Source: JBKEAJ01 sp047974415 | GTDB lineage: Bacteria; Bacteroidota; Bacteroidia; Bacteroidales; Prolixibacteraceae | Reading direction: 5' to 3' | DNA length: 11,630 nt | Assembly: GCA_047974415.1 (NCBI GenBank) | Contig: JBKECH010000164.1 | Span: 1-11,630, forward strand | Part shown: positions 11,413 through 11,630 of the stretch, piece after piece | How positions within the stretch are numbered: the stretch's first letter is position 1 | How the letters are laid out: each line of letters opens with the position of its first letter | Translations under genes and position numbers: made by a program | The notes under the pieces: generated by a model | Seen by the model: only the letters and a program-made list of their open reading frames with translations | The model's database searches: none | What the model was told of the DNA's origin: nothing

Positions 11413-11630
11413 ATGCCCCATAGATACCGCCATTCTCAGGATCTACTCCATCATATCCGGTAATGGTAAACACATTCTGCACAGAGCCGTAAACCCTTAA
11501 ATCCATAAACTTGAGTTTGTCCTTTGGAATACGATAACCCAAAGTGATATTATCCAGTTTTATGAACGATGCATTTTGTATATACAAATCGCTAACAACC
11601 TGATTATCATTGCCACTAATAAACTTGCCA
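11411..11630 (-). pseudogene. Host SusC/RagA-type TonB-dependent receptor, 3' end interrupted by the prophage
   Basis: The - strand frame, open to the window edge, reads ...SFIKLDNITLGYRIPKDKL, then MDLRVYGSVQNVFTITGYDG and VDPENGGIYGA followed by TAA. ASFIKLDNITLGYRIP and VYGSVQNVFTITGYDGVDPE are classic C-terminal strands of SusC/RagA outer-membrane importers, which with SusD take up glycans or peptides. In this family GGIYG is normally followed by a segment like IDNNIYPRPRTF and a last beta-strand ending in Phe. Here only Gly-Ala and a stop follow, encoded by phage bases. About 20 residues, including the terminal strand used for outer-membrane assembly, are lost, so the product is probably non-functional. 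Host coding sequence starts at about 11421. Confidence 0.85.

Larger units (their letters stand above)
1..11420. mobile_element. Mu-like transposable prophage, left part (continues beyond the window at position 1)
   Basis: Diagnostic parts are a MuA-like transposase followed by a MuB-like ATPase, Mu F- and G-like head genes, a divergent repressor/Ner-like switch, and repeated transposase-site candidates next to a broken host gene. The phage left end is on the right of this window: as in Mu, the repressor reads toward that end and the transposition operon reads away from it. The terminal dinucleotide is inferred: read on the - strand, TG at 11420-11419 opens the element, the repeat site begins a few bases inside, and host coding sequence lies outside. 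The other end and the target duplication are not in the window, so the exact junction is uncertain by a few bases. Confidence 0.85.

Noticed and set aside
1..11630. CRISPR array, diversity-generating retroelement, integrase or rRNA
   Set aside because: No spaced repeat array, no reverse transcriptase or template/variable repeat pair, no tyrosine or serine recombinase, and no rRNA sequence seen on either strand.

Overview
The window looks like the left part of a Mu-like transposable prophage in a Bacteroidota (probably Bacteroidales) chromosome, running up to its junction with host DNA. Pointers to the host are a SusC/RagA-type TonB-dependent receptor gene at the right edge, a TTTG...TTACTTTG promoter of the Bacteroides type in the phage switch region, and weak or absent Shine-Dalgarno sequences. 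No genus or species can be given from the sequence alone.

Layout. Positions 2-2068 (+ strand) hold late head/neck genes: a Mu F-like minor head protein, cut by the window edge and carrying a C-terminal nuclease-like domain; a Mu G-like morphogenesis protein; and a small protein that may be a tail terminator. They end at a strong bidirectional terminator (2074-2092). Facing them, a long early operon on the - strand runs from about 9100 to 2142. In order of transcription it holds a small Ner/Cro-like DNA-binding protein, a short acidic protein, the transposase (MuA-like), the target-selection ATPase (MuB-like), a second P-loop ATPase, a GemA-like protein, two small unknowns, a DUF3164 protein, another small unknown, a small membrane protein, a second small HTH protein, and two very short genes. 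One of those two is a Cys-rich zinc-ribbon-like gene that appears frameshifted.

The lysogeny switch lies at 9093-9183: two matching 18-bp operators 31 bp apart sit between the divergent Ner-like gene and an S24-type (LexA/CI-like) repressor. A lipoprotein gene follows the repressor in the same direction and is a good candidate for a gene expressed in the lysogen. From 10657 to about 11420 lies an AT-rich, apparently non-coding phage end with three exact copies of AAAACA-N4-GTACAA (- strand) as likely transposase sites, three tandem 11-bp repeats and a large hairpin. The phage probably ends at 11420. It interrupts the last codons of a susC-like gene, which now ends at a stop codon supplied by the phage.

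The most unusual signals are two short RNA elements in gaps of the early operon (3085-3127 and 8612-8651). They share a fold with little shared sequence: a T-loop hairpin stacked directly on an outer helix, with the 5' strand interrupted by 10-11 nt. This is the topology of a tRNA acceptor/T-arm minihelix with the other arms removed. No integrase, CRISPR array, reverse transcriptase, rRNA or intact tRNA was seen.
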